DNA of 64,000 nucleotides from Acheta domesticus. Taxonomy: Eukaryota; Arthropoda; Insecta; Orthoptera; Gryllidae. This document shows, one piece after another, positions 1 through 12,800 of the stretch. The stretch lies in assembly GCA_031308135.1 (NCBI GenBank), contig JAHLJT010009436.1, positions 119,786,678 to 119,850,677 on the forward strand, given 5' to 3'. Position 1 is the stretch's first letter. Each line of letters begins with the position of its first letter. A program made the position numbers and the translations under genes. Under the pieces are notes generated by a model. The model was not told the DNA's origin. It did not search any database and saw nothing but the letters and a program-made list of their open reading frames with translations.

Positions 1-1788
1 TTTAGGGTGGCGCGGTTCCTTTGGTTCCTTTAGTGAATCACTTACTCTCGTGAATCGTCCGCCACGGTTCACTTACGGTTCACTTCAGAGGTGGCGATAA
101 ATAATAAGTGAATTATCTTCGGGTTGATTAGCTTTGATGGGTCAAAGCATAAATATACAAGAAATGAGCAATTTCATATTTTACGAAAAATTTCTTCTTC
201 ATCACGACACTTTTAAAACAACTTCACTTCACATTGAAAATTACACTTCACTATACTTGTTTTTGTTGAATTAAACTTGTTTCTAAGCTGATTTCATTGC
301 TGTTTGAACTCAAATATTAGTACAGACATGTTTTTAGATTTTAAAAAGCCTTCTAGTAATGTCACTTTCAGTTGTTCCCATAACAACAAATTTATTTACT
401 GGCACTATTTAATGCGATTAGTGCGATTAGAAAAGTGGTATTTCGTGTTTTTTCGTATTTCAAGACATCTTTTAATAGATTTTGTGTGTCTACCGTGATG
501 GAAGATGTAAATCCAGGATTTATTTATGATTAACATATTATGTAGTATTTGCTTTAAAAAGTAGACGAGTTTGTTTTTAGTATTAAAATGGAGGATTTGA
601 GAGGTGCAAGTCTCCCAATAAAAAACGTGTAAGTAGTATGTGTTTGTGAAATAGAATTGATTTTAAATATTTGTATTTATTTTATTAGCTTAACAAGTTA
701 TTTTTTATTACTAATTTTTTCAGTTCGTAAAAAGTAGGGTTTTTTTTTCAGAAACAAGCTTGACGTTTTTTTCGTGTTATGAGGGTGTAATTCGTGCCGA
801 GATACTACACTAATTTTCAGTATTACTATGGTAGTGGTAATACTATTAAAATTGTATAATTTCAACGACTGTGTGAGTGGATTTTTTCTTTTAAAATTCC
901 GTTTTCTTTAACATATTAAGTAGAATTGGTTTAAAAAACAAACGAGTTGGTTTATTCGTATTAAAATGGGGGGTTTGGGGTGCGATAGCTCCCCAATAAC
1001 AAAAGTTTAAGTAGTATGAGTTTGTGAAATAGAATTTATTTTAAATGTGAATTTATTTTTACAGCAATTGTGATGTTAAAAAATCTTTTTCAACGTTAAT
1101 TTATTTTGTTTAAATTTATGAGTTCCTGTTTATATTAATTTTTTTTATCGTTCAATTGCATTCAAAAGTGAGTTATTAGTATTTACTTCCTATTGGTTTT
1201 TATAAATTTTAGTTTGTATTCTTTTTAAAAGTATGTTTTTCTGTTATAGAAATTACGCTGTTTCAACAAATTTTTCTTCGCTTTTATTCAATTTCCTTCG
1301 TTATTTATCTATCATTCTATTTAATAGTGAGTTATTAATATTATTTGATATTGGTTTAATTTTAAATTGTATTATTTTTTAAAAAACTTTTTTTTGTTTC
1401 AGGTTCTTAAAATTCTACGTTTATATTATTATTATTATTGTTGTTGTTTTTATATTTTTGTTTCATAACTTAAAATAAATGTATAAAAATTCCAACAAAT
1501 ACGTGAGTTATACTTTTCCCATTTATATTCTGTGGCTTATAGAGCAATGTAATAAGTAGCATTTGCTAAACTAAATAGACGAGTGGCATAAGTAACACAA
1601 AATGAGTGGCTTAAGTAGTAAAGAATGTTCAAGTAGCGCGCGCTTCTGAAATAGAATGTGTTTTCAAAGACATTTATTACGTTACCATGTTCAACGCGAA
1701 TAGTAAACAAGAATTCGGTTCACTGAGTCGATTCCTCCGTAGTGAACCGGATCAGTGAACCAAAGGAACCGCGCCACCCTAAACCCTG
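1..1788. mobile_element. Non-autonomous hAT-type DNA transposon, left tip cut by window edge
   Basis: The first 27 bases (TTTAGGGTGGCGCGGTTCC...) return as the reverse complement ending at 1783. The right end continues as CCCTAAACCCTG, so the full terminal repeat would start CAGGG, typical of hAT; the first five bases of the left repeat lie just outside the window. Subterminal GTTCACT/GAATCAC motifs cluster at 25-95 and 1708-1770, also hAT-like. The interior is A+T-rich with no transposase, so the element would depend on another copy. An 8-bp target duplication would be GTCTTACC (1789-1796), which the preceding sequence should confirm. It lies in the intron downstream of the last visible transporter exon. 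Confidence 0.75.
541..1680. repeat. Three degenerate ~150-bp repeats inside the hAT element
   Basis: Segments near 541-690, 908-1060 and 1541-1680 share an ordered string of motifs: a TATTAAAATGG-like block, CTCCCAATAA, AAGTAGTATG and TTTGTGAAATAGAAT. The third is most diverged. This suggests internal amplification or decayed repeats of the element's interior. No coding signal was seen. Confidence 0.5.
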
Positions 1789-3601
1789 GTCTTACCGAAG
1801 TTCATTTAAGCAGTGTGTGCAGAAAGTGAATCGTGTGGCATATTTCATTTTCATTTTTATCCGCAGGATTAACACCATATTTTTAAAATTAAATTTGGAA
1901 AAACTAAGAACAGTATTGCCTTGAAACTTATTAATTTTGAAGAATTTCAAGTCAATATAGAGAAAACAAAAGTGTGGGTAATGTTAGAGAATCAATGAAC
2001 ATATTTACTTTCTCACTTTGACGTTCCTAGGTGCACAAATATCGATTTTCAAATGAATGTGACCTACAACTTATTCTTATTAAACTAAAATCTTATTCAC
2101 ATAAACATAGAAAACAGTCGCCTTTTAGTGTTTATATAGATTCCATACAAAACGATTAATAGATCAAATGCAGAAGTGGAAGTGAACACAAATTAGACTG
2201 AGTTTGTGGAGTTTTAATCTCGTCAATAATTAGGGGAGAAAAATATGGAAGTGGTAAGTAAATTCGGGGAAGAATCAAATCCATTTGTAGAAGATTTTGC
2301 GACAGAATTTTCGGAACTAAATGAGAATGATCTTATAATTAGGATTAGAGAATAACCTAGAAAAACAACTCTGTCCGTTCTTTGGCGGGATCTTTGTGCA
2401 TTATTGTGCATATTAGAAAAATAGTAAAAGGTGTAGCTTCACTAAACGTTAACTATTCGTATCATCAATACCTTCAAGTATTCTTACTGCGATTATAATT
2501 TTCAAATCGCAATATAGTTCATTTCCCGTTTGTAAGTAACATACAAGCCATTGGATGTTGGGAATTTTTGAAGGGGAATATCAGCTACCACGATTCATTA
2601 GGAAGTCCAATAATACAAGATATTGTAAGAACATTGTTGAACAAAGCTTGGCATGAACGAAATTAAGACATTTTTAAAAAACAATATTTTTAAAATAGTT
2701 TACAGCGTCGGCGACATCACATTCCACTAGTACGGTAAGTAATTACTTTTACAAAAGTGTCTCCAAAGATATAACCTTCAATAAAATAATAGCTATTAAC
2801 TTTAAGGTATTTTTTCTTGCTATGAACGTTTTCTCAGTTAAATTGTTTTTGTCTTATTTAATTTTCCTCCATATCTCCAGAGGCATAGAAAGAGTGTTAA
2901 TAATGTGACATGTCAGTGTGTATGAAGAGCTGTTTCTTTTTCCACCTTTCCACCAAAATGTATTTATTTCAGAAACCGTTTTGTTAATGGAGAGGCGTAT
3001 TACTTAGGGCTGATCAATGAACCTTCCTGCGATTCACATAACCAAAGTACCTATTAATGTAGACATGTCTATTAATTGGCTGGAGAATACTGCGCCTTCA
3101 ATTGAAAAGTGTACTCGGTCAATTTCAGTAAATGCCTTCCAAGAGTGAATTCATGTGTTTAACTGAATTAATATATTTTCTCAAATTTATTGCAAAAATA
3201 TTTTACTTTATTTAAACGATATTTCCTGGAGTTTATTTGAATATGGAAGATTATGTATCTATTTTGTATTCTTGTGAAATTTTCTTTATCCTTTCTGGAA
3301 ACGTTTCTCGTCCCAAGAACATGAAAAATTTCGACAATATCTCGTAATTTGTTCGTGTTACAAAATATGAGGCAGGGAAAATTTCTTCAATGGAAATTGA
3401 ATTCCATATTTTTAGCTTCTTTTATTCTAAAAATACGTTCAGTTGAATTATTTTCAGGAAGACTTTTGATCGATTTTTAAACATAAAAAGGAGTTAACAT
3501 CGGTTGCCGTCGCTTTATTAAATGTACGCGCTAATACTGCAACTTCGCAAAATTCCATGAAAACAAACATTTTGACAAAACTATTATGAAGGGATAATTA
3601 C
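1789..3601. other. Intronic DNA downstream of transporter exon 7; no gene seen
   Basis: A+T-rich sequence with only short spurious reading frames. On the minus strand it follows the exon 7 donor. I searched it for the next transporter exon (helix 10-11 region with the family's PT..RN-type motif) and found none, so that exon is probably left of the window. Confidence 0.5.
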
Positions 3602-3816
3602 CTTGAGGTACCAAAGTCGTAATTAGGAGAATGACTGCTCCAACAATCATGGAGCCACACAAGATAGCTTTACGTCCCCAGCGGTTTAAAGTCAGTAACA
3701 GAAAGATGTAGGCAGGTATTTCCACAGCCCCGGAGATGAGAAAGTTCAGATAAATGTCGCCGCCAAGATTTGCTGTGTTCCAAGATAAGCCGTAGTATGT
3801 GAGGTTGTTTGCGAAC
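3602..3816 (-). CDS. Orct: Transporter exon 7: helices 7 (end), 8 and 9
   Basis: 215 bases, acceptor TTTTGCAG|GTTCGC, donor CTCAAG|GTAATT, phase 2 in and 1 out. It encodes FANNLTYYGLSWNTANLGGD, helix 8 with the ISGAVEIPAY motif, NRWGRKAILCG (the second MFS loop motif), and helix 9 (IVGAVILLITTLVP). The coding sequence is less G+C-rich than exon 6. The next exon should start in phase 1 and was not found within the window. Confidence 0.93.
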
Positions 3817-6800
3817 CTGCAAAAATATTTTACGTATTATATTGGAAACAAATCTGCAAAACAAACAAATTTGTATTGTGGATATTTTTTGTTATATTTG
3901 TAGGTTTTTAAAGGACGAAGAATGTAACAACAAAAAGGTTGTAAAGAAGTAAATACCAATTTTTAATGTTTTAAAAAGGGACCAAATTTATTTAAAATTT
4001 GTCGAAACTGAATGGGCTAATGCAGAATTAAAGAAATTATGTTTACTTTGAAAATCTTTTATAAGGCTGTCACATAGATTTAATTTAAAAGTTCAAAAAG
4101 ATGAGTCTTTAACAATAAATTTTATTGTAACAATAATTATTATTTTTATTATTACTATTATAAATAACGATTTTATTAGATTATTGTTAGATTGTGCCAC
4201 AACCATAAGTTTTTAATGTAAACTATTTTTATAAATTTGACTGTCCGAAATTTTTTAGTTGGATCTTTTTGAACTTTAAAATTATGTTTACGTTTAGCAT
4301 CTGATTATGTACTTGTAAATCGTTATTTATAATAGTAACAATAAAAATAATAATTATTGTTACAAGAAAGTTTATTGTTAAAGACTCATATCTTTTACAT
4401 TTAGAATTCTCAACAGCTTTCGAGATTTCTATGCTCTAGCGTAAGCATAACATTTTGCAATCTCGTCTGCACGTTTTTGACAGCCCTTTTCTGTATTGGC
4501 GTTGAATATACACAACAATCATTCAAGGGGTTGACTCGGAGTTCTCAAGATGAACTTAGCAAGACTTCAAAATATTGCACATGTTTGTGATGAATATGCT
4601 TACAAGTCCGGAGATACATTGAACACGATGTCAAGTTCCAACTTTCAAGCTTTCCTTCTGCGCAATTTCGTGGGGCGCAATATTTGTGGCGGTGGGCGCG
4701 CTGAGGGTGACCTCACCAGTTGAAGAAGATGTTGAGCGAGCGGCGGCGAAGGTTGGGGTAGCGCATGATGTCGAGGAGCGAGGCGTCGCGCGGCTTGGCC
4801 TCCTGCTTGTCGGCGGGCAGCGCGGGCGGCGCGGGCGGCAGCAGCGCCGCGAGGGCGTCGGCGGGCAGCGCCACGCGGTTCTCGCGCGCCGCCCGCCGCA
4901 GCACCGCGCGCGCCTCCTCCACGCGCCCCTTCGTCAGCAGCCAGCGCGCCGACTCGGGCACGAACCTGCGCACCCGTCACAGCAACGCATCTAGACTGCG
5001 ATTTCTGTAACTGTGTCCCTCAAGGCCACTCAAATCCCATCTTCGCGTCGAATGTGTCGTTTCTCAGTCGTTCCGCTAGATTTCGCACGATCGCGACCGT
5101 AGAAAGCAATGCTTGCGATCATGCGACTTCTACCGGCAAGACCGAGAAAGACGCGAAATGCTGACATATTCCATCGCGAAGATGGGATTTGAGTGGCCTT
5201 GAGGAACACAGTTACAGAAATCGCAGTATAGACCAGTGGTGTCAAGGTCTTCTACTGGTGGTACTGGCACGCTCCGTAAAATAGCATGCCACGAGCTACT
5301 CTGCATAACTAGCGTCGGGAAAGGAAACTATTAGTAAACCCGCCGTTTTACAATAGGGATGGCGTTGTCTCTTTTGGCGGGGTGACAAACTGCGTGGAGG
5401 GGCGATTTCGTCGTGGCACTCGTGTCACGGACTCCCGCTCGTGGCACCGACCTTGACAACACTAATTTATACTAAGGCATACAGCAATAGTGAATTATCT
5501 TGATCTGCAGCGTATCACTTACTGCCAATTTTGTAATGCTGATTGAACAAAGATTCCTCCGATGGTCCCCAAACGGTCAGTGGCTGCAATAAATGTAGCA
5601 ACAACTATGACGAGGTTTTGATGTTCCACCAAATCGGGATGTATAAGACAAATAGATACATCATTTAATCGTTTGTATGTCACGTTGTTTCTTATGAATG
5701 ATTTCAACCTTCGAAGGTTCCTAAATCTCGGCTCACATCGGTAGTGATATCATGCGTTTGCTGCAAACTTATTTCAGGGCAGAAAGTTACATGGCGTTTA
5801 CTTTAATAGTACACTAGTAGTTTCAACTGCACCTACCTTCTGACATTATAAATAGCTTTTGCAAGATTAGAAAATTCAATGAAAATGAGTCCTGCACCAT
5901 TTTTAAGCTTCTCTTGTTTTATCTGAAGAAAACACTTAAAGAGTTTGCTGTATTTTCTGATATTTTTTTAATAAATTGCCTTTACTTCAAACAAAAATTA
6001 CGGGAAAAATACTCCTTTTTTAAACAAAATATGACCTTATCTGATATATTTTTAAAAGCAGAGTCAATTAAGAAAATAAATCTTTTCATCAATATTATAC
6101 TTCTGCGAAGTTAATTTTTTTGCAATTTTCGAAAATATAGAAATCGCGAAAATGGGATTGGCGCCATTGTAAAGCGTCGACAGAGAGCGTCGTTAGCTCC
6201 ATCAGAGGGGAAAATTATCTCTTTTTGATAAAATAATTGTTTAAAAACTGCCTAAATTTCAAGCAGAATAATCCGAAAATACTCATATTTTCCAAAAAAT
6301 GTCAATGATCTTATTTGAAGAATTGACGTTTGAAACACCTTAACTCACAAATACAAAAGTGTTTACAAATTGCTGGTAATGTGATATTAAAATTGTGAGA
6401 GATCTTTGAAAAAAATTACATTTGTGTAATTTTGGAAAAAACAAAAAAAACCCCAAAATGAACTTTACGTTACCGTAAAGAATTCAATTAGCACTATCCG
6501 TTCGAAAAGGTTGAAGAAAAAATTTGGAGTCATTTATGAGAAAATAGCTGTTGAGCGTTTCTGGAAATGCATTTTGAGTTACTTTTCACAGAAAACGGCT
6601 GAGTTATCGAGAACCTTTATGTAACATTATTTAAAGCACATGTACTCATAAATATTATAATGTCAACAAATTCCCGCTAATGTAAATATTAATGACGTGA
6701 GTCAAGTCAAAAAATTACATTTTTGTAATTTATCAAAAAACAAAAGAATAGAGAATACTGCTATTTATATCATCTCAAGAGTACATTTAGCACTATCCCT

Positions 6801-9800
6801 GCCAAAAGTTTAAACAAAAAATTTGAAACCTTTTTGAGAAAAATCTTGTTTTTGTTTTGTTTTTAATTGCTAAAATTTAAGTAGTAAAAGTTTCAAAAAA
6901 ATGTGCATTACCTAAATGAAGGAACTCACAACGGAACACATATTTTATTTGAAGCATATATATCTTCAATTTTGCAGTTGTATGAAGACGCCGAAAAATA
7001 TTTTGATTTTTAAAAAAGAGTTAACCGTGAAAATAGGACCTATGTCACATTTATAAGTTTATTTTACTCTATTCTTGCAAGAAATTTAAAGAAAAAATTG
7101 GAGCCGTTTTTGAGAAAATTTTGGAAATATCCGAGGGTTTCTTAAGAAGGATCTTCTTAAGAAGAGAAAGTTATGTAATTGTGCACCGGAAAACGGCAAA
7201 TTTTCGAGACAAAAACCCTTATTGCCGGGTCCTTGAAACGAAAAACTGGATAAATCCAGTTGCTAAATTTACAAAAACAATCCTCTAACATGTGGTGCAG
7301 CCAGAATCCATGTTTCGTAGATTCTTGATACCGAAAAATCAATTAATTATATTCAACTTGGTCCAATATATTCTTGAAACAGACTTATTTGTAATAAACA
7401 GAAACTTTAATATAAAATATAGCAACAAGTTTCAAGGTTTTATTTTACCTCATCATCAGGCTAGAAGAATGATGAGGTAAAATAAAACCTTGAAACTTGT
7501 TGCTATATTTTATATTAAAGTTTCTGTTTATTACAAATAAGTCTGTTTCAAGAATATATTGGGCCAAGTTGAATATAATTATATGATTTAATATATACAG
7601 ACTAAATATAGAATAATAATCGAAAAATCAATTGACGGCAGAACGTCCGTCTGTCCCTCCGTCCGTCTGCCTGTCTGTCAGTCCGTCTGTCTCTCAGTCT
7701 GTCCGTCCGTCTGTGGTCAACGCTAGTGCCAAAACCGTTCTGCCGATTTTCTCCAACATTAATATTTCCCTATCATTCTGGCTAATGTCGGGGCTCCTGG
7801 GATTTGAAGTCTATAGTTTAATTCTGGAGGGTACTTTACATGAAGCTCCTCGTACATTTTCAAAATTTTCAAAAAATGGCCCTAATTATTTGATTAAATG
7901 TTGTTGTAAAATATTGCGGAGGATGTTTGAGAGAACGGCGCAGGTCTCATTTTCGTTGAAATCCCCGGTTTTTCGAAAATTGTAAAAAAAATGTTTAAAA
8001 CTACAAAATTGAAGATTTTTGCCTCAGTCAAAGCCTGTTGTACAAAATTGGCTCTTTAAATAACGTCATAAACAACTTTTTGAAAAAAATTAGTAATTTT
8101 TGCGTAAATCCATCTCGATCAGGTTTTTGTCCAGTTTCCCTGATCCATTGAGCAAATGCTGAGATGGCCCCTTGTTTTGCTTCTGGACGTAAATGTAGCT
8201 TCACTGTGCGCACGTTTTGTTGAGCACTCCTTTTGTTTGTAGTTCATTTACAGTTGAAATTGATTTTCTATAACTCGGGAAAAAACATTTTTCAAATATT
8301 ATTATTTTTCTAAAATAATTATTTTCTAAATTCATTTTTTCGTTGTTTTTTTTAAATTCTGGCCCTCAAGAAAATGTGCGCAGATAAATTTCTTTCCCCA
8401 CACGTCATATACAGTTTTTACTGTTTTTTGACAAATAAATAAATAAATTTCACTTGAAATTTACGAAAATTCTTTTTCTCAAAAACCGATCTAATTTTTT
8501 TCTTTAAATGTTCTCCAGTTATGTAATAAGGATCTGTGCAAAATATGCTGATAGATCCATTTTCGGATATTGCTCGGTTTTTCGAAAATTTCAAAGAAAA
8601 TTCAAAACAAAAAAATATAGATTTTGACCTGAGACAAAGTCCGTTGTACAAAATTAGATCTTTAAAAAAGGTTTCCTTCAATTTTTATTTTCCCGTATAC
8701 TATACGTACGTACGAGTAGTGTAAGGAAAGTTATGTAATGCGGCGCGAAAAAACGGCGGATTTTCGGCAGAAAAACTCTTATTACAGGGCTCTGGTAACG
8801 AAAAAGTGGTTAAATCCAGTTGCTAAATTAAGAAAAAATCTCCTAACACGTGGTGCAGCCAGAATCCCTATTTTTTGGGTCCTTGATACCGAAAAACCAA
8901 TTGAAAGCAAAACGTCTGTCCGTCCGTGCGTCTGTGAACAACGCTAGTGACTAAATCGTTCAGGCGATATTCTCCAACATTGATATTTCCCAATCGATCT
9001 GAATATTCTCGCGTCCCCATGAATTTGAAACCGTTACTTTAATTTTGGAGGGTACTTTACATGAAGCTACTGGGATCATTTTCAAAATGTTCAAAAAAAA
9101 TGGTGCCAACAATTGTGACTAAATTTTGTTGTTGGATAGTCTGAAGGTCATTTAACAGAATAGCGTAGATCTTATGTTGGTTGAAAACTCTGATTTTTCG
9201 AAGATTGAAAAAAATTCAATTTTTTTCTGCATCTTCCTACAACTAAAAATATGAAGATATAATTTTTGTTCTTAATGAAATATGTTAATAAAAAATAGGT
9301 CTTCAAATAAGGTCAGTCAATTAATAATCAATTTTTCAAAAACATAAGTATTTTTTCGAAAAATTGTGTCAAACAGACTTTTTTTATTTCATTTAAACCA
9401 TTTTTTTTAAACCGCACGTTTTTTGATTAAATTGAGACCTGAGATAGCATAAAGGAAGCTTAAGAGAATGGTGCAGATTTCATGTTCGTTGAAATGCCTG
9501 ATTACAATTGTGAAGACACGATTGTTTTTCTTAATGAAATATGCTCATCAAAAACAGATCTTCAAATAAGCTCATGTTGAATTTTTTGAAAATATGAGTA
9601 ATTTTTCTATAATTTCCTAGCAAACCTAATAGCCCACTTGAAATTGACTGCGCTTCGTTTTCGTCGTTTTCTTACAGCTACAATTTTAAAAACAATTTTA
9701 AAATTTTAAAAACAATTTTAAAATTTTAAAAACAATTTTAAATTTTTTCTCAATTAAATGTATTTATCAAAAGTACATCTTCAAATAAGGTAATGCTTAA

Positions 9801-12800
9801 GTTTTTCAAAATACGAGTAGTTTTTCTATAATTTTGGGACAAACATAATAGCCCGCTGTAAATTTACTGCGCTTCGGACATCTGGATGCGTCGTAAATTA
9901 GAATTTTCAATTTTGTATATTATTTACAAATTGAAAAAGTCCCTTTCGATCTGGCTTAAGTTGAAGTTTTGAGATTTTGAAAAAGATTCTACAAAATGTT
10001 GGTGAACTTTACATTAACCCCCCCCCCGGAAATTTTCAAAATTTTCTCAAAACCTGCTTCAAATTTTTTCTTTAAATTTCTTGTGAGAATGAAGTACACT
10101 TATTTAGTTGGCATAAGTCCGATTTTCACAGTTCACTTTGAATTTTCGAAAATTGCAAATGCTTGAATTTTTTCTGCCTCTTCCTATAAGTACAAAATTA
10201 AAGATAGAGATTTTTCCTTCAAAAAATTATGTTCTCCATTATTAGGTTTTCATTAAGGTCATGTACATTTTTTTGAAAATTTTAGTAGTTTTCGCGCAAT
10301 ATTGCTTTCAATATGTGCAATTTTAAAAAAATAATAAAATTAGATTTTCTGAAAACGGCTCCAATTTTTTTCTGTAAACGTTTGGTTAGGATAGTTCCTA
10401 ATGTACTCTATGAGATTGCATTAACGCCATATTGCTCTATTCTTTTGTTTTTTTCAAACAATGCAAAAATGTATTTCTTTTACTTGTCACTCACGTCTTT
10501 AATATTTACATTAACGGCGATTTGTTAACATTATTCTATTTATAAGTACCTGTGCTTTACTTAATGTTCGAAGGAGTTTCTTGGAAACAACGGTTTTCTG
10601 TGAAAATGAGCTCAAAATTCCGCATTTTCAGAAACGCAATTTTCTCAAAAAACAGATCCAAATGATTTCTTCAAACTTTTCAAACGGAGAGTGCAAATTG
10701 CACTTTTTAATTGCACTCTTTAATCGGTAAGTTCATTTTCGGGTATTGTTTCGTTTTTTCAAAAATTACACAAAAGTAATTTGAAAGATCTGTCACATCG
10801 TTAATATCCACGTTTCCGACAATTTGTAAACAATATTGTATTTGTGAGTTAATGTGTTTCAAATGACTTCAAATAAAGTTTTTCAAAAACACAAAAGATT
10901 CCTGTGAAAAGGAGGTTCAAATTTCGCATTTACAGTAGCGCTGAAGCACCATTTTCTTAGAAACGGTGCTAAAAGTTTGAAAGAAAATTGCCATTTAGGA
11001 CGAGGTTTTACTGTTCTTTAATATTCTTAAAATAATATTTCCATATAATGGAATGATTCTTGAGATTAGGTCATTAATATAAAAACTTTTCAATCTGCCA
11101 ACGTTTCGGCCTTTATTCAGCCTTCATCAGGGCTACAAACAGACGGATTATTTGCCATATAGATTACATTACGTACCACATGATTATTTACCATATACAT
11201 TAACGTACCAAGATTATTTCACCAATTGACTGATACATACAATATAAAAAGATTGTGTTATTACATACCACATATTTTCCGCATTTTTTTTCCGTTCCAC
11301 CACAATCCATCCCCCATCCTCTTTATTCACTTATAGCCTCTACCACACACATTCCTTCCGCCGCGCCATATTAACCGGCGGTGTGTGTAATATGGCGCGG
11401 CGGAAGGAATGTGTGTGGTAGAGGCTATAAGTGAATAAAGAGGATGGGGGATGGATTGTGGTGGAACGGAAAAAAATGCGGAAAATATGTGGTATGTAAT
11501 AACACAATCTTTTTATATTGTATGTATCAGTCAATTGGTGAAATAATCTTGGTACGTTAATGTATATGGTAAATAATCATGTGGTACGTAATGTAATCTA
11601 TATGGCAAATAATCCGTCTGTTTGTAGCCCTGATGAAGGCTGAATAAAGGCCGAAACGTTGGCAGATTGAAAAGTTTTTATATTAATGACCTAATCTCAA
11701 GAATCATTCCATTATATTATTAATAGAGGTCAAGAAATCAAGCACGTGAATAATATTTCCTTTCTATCTTTAGGAAACCAAAAAATTAAGAGAAGCCGGA
11801 GGGGGTCCACCCCTCAAAAATATCGATTTTTTTGCTTTAAAAATAATTTCATTTTTGCTCTTCAAAATGCAATTTACATTTTTGGTTTACACGCTCTAGA
11901 TGTTGAGATATTGTTGTTTTTATAAACGTGTGCACCTGATGTAGGCGTAGTTAGGCAGCTTGACTTTCAAGGTGTAACGTTCGATATCTGTATTATCTTG
12001 ATGATGGTGACTCTGAAGGTTTCAAGCGCATGGAAGAATTGAAATCATATGTTATAGATGTTACTACACAAAAATTTGAATGCATAAGTAACAGTCAAAA
12101 GCGAATGTAGGTGAGACTGCGAAAATTGAGTCGAATTCTTGGTACTACAAAACTAAGTGATGGGAAATATATGGGAGAAGACGATAACTGATGAACGAAT
12201 AGACAGGTTGCAGAAATATTGTGGTTATGTCATAAGACAAAATATCTAATGCTGAAGGCATGAAGAGATCAGTATTAGCTCTGTTCTTCCACGTGGTTTA
12301 TGAAAATCCAACTATAGCGCTCGCGTATTGTTGTCGAATCTATGCGCGCAGGCATTGTTACAGCTTCCTGGTTACATGTTTTTGCAACTTTTAGTGTTAA
12401 AACATTGTTGTGTTGATAAATTTAAACTACGAGAGGTCTATAAAGCGCAAAGTAAATGAAATTTGTCGTCCATAATTATTTCATTCATTAAAGTCGTGAA
12501 CATGTTTTGAAAATGTTAGTAGTTTTCGCGGAATATTGCGTGCAATATGTGCAATTTTAAAAAATTACAGAAACAATATTTTCTCAAAAACGGCTCCAAA
12601 TTTTGTCTTTAAACTTCTGGCAGGGATTGTTGCTAATGTACCTCTATGAGATGTCATAAACACCTAATTGCTCTATCCTTTTCTTTTTTCAAAAATTAAA
12701 TTTTTTGGACTTGTATATCACGTCGTTAATATTTAGAAAACTAATACAGGAAAGTCTGTGCCATTCTGTGGCACCATTAGTTATTTCCTTTATCAGCACC

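Larger units (their letters stand above)
7137..8690 (-). repeat. R1 dispersed repeat, minus-orientation copy with inserted mini-element
   Basis: It begins with a hairpin (CTTAAGAAGGATCTTCTTAAG at 7141) and GAGAAAGTTATGTAAT, and follows the order of other minus copies: CCAGTTGCTAAATT, GTGGTGCAGCCAGAATCC, the GTCC/GTCT array (7644-7712), AACGCTAGTG and the AAATTTTCTC blocks. It is interrupted at 7345-7620 by a palindromic element with a 13-bp duplication. Confidence 0.65.
11043..11748. mobile_element. Large hairpin mini-Penelope / retrozyme-like element, hammerhead-like core in both arms
   Basis: Near-perfect arms of about 331 bases (11043-11373 and 11388-11717), differing by a 1-nt indel in a T-run, flank a 14-base centre. 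A one-sided 31-base tail (11718-11748) follows. The 12-bp direct duplication AATAATATTTCC lies at 11031-11042 and 11749-11760. Each arm carries CTGATGA, GGCT/GGCC and GAAACGTT. No reading frame of note. Near-identity of the arms suggests recent formation or gene conversion. Confidence 0.75.

Noticed and set aside
1..1784. Tc1/mariner assignment of the left element from TTTA/TAAA symmetry
   Set aside because: Extending the right repeat to CCCTG gives a hAT-type CAGGG tip and hAT-like subterminal repeats, which fits better.
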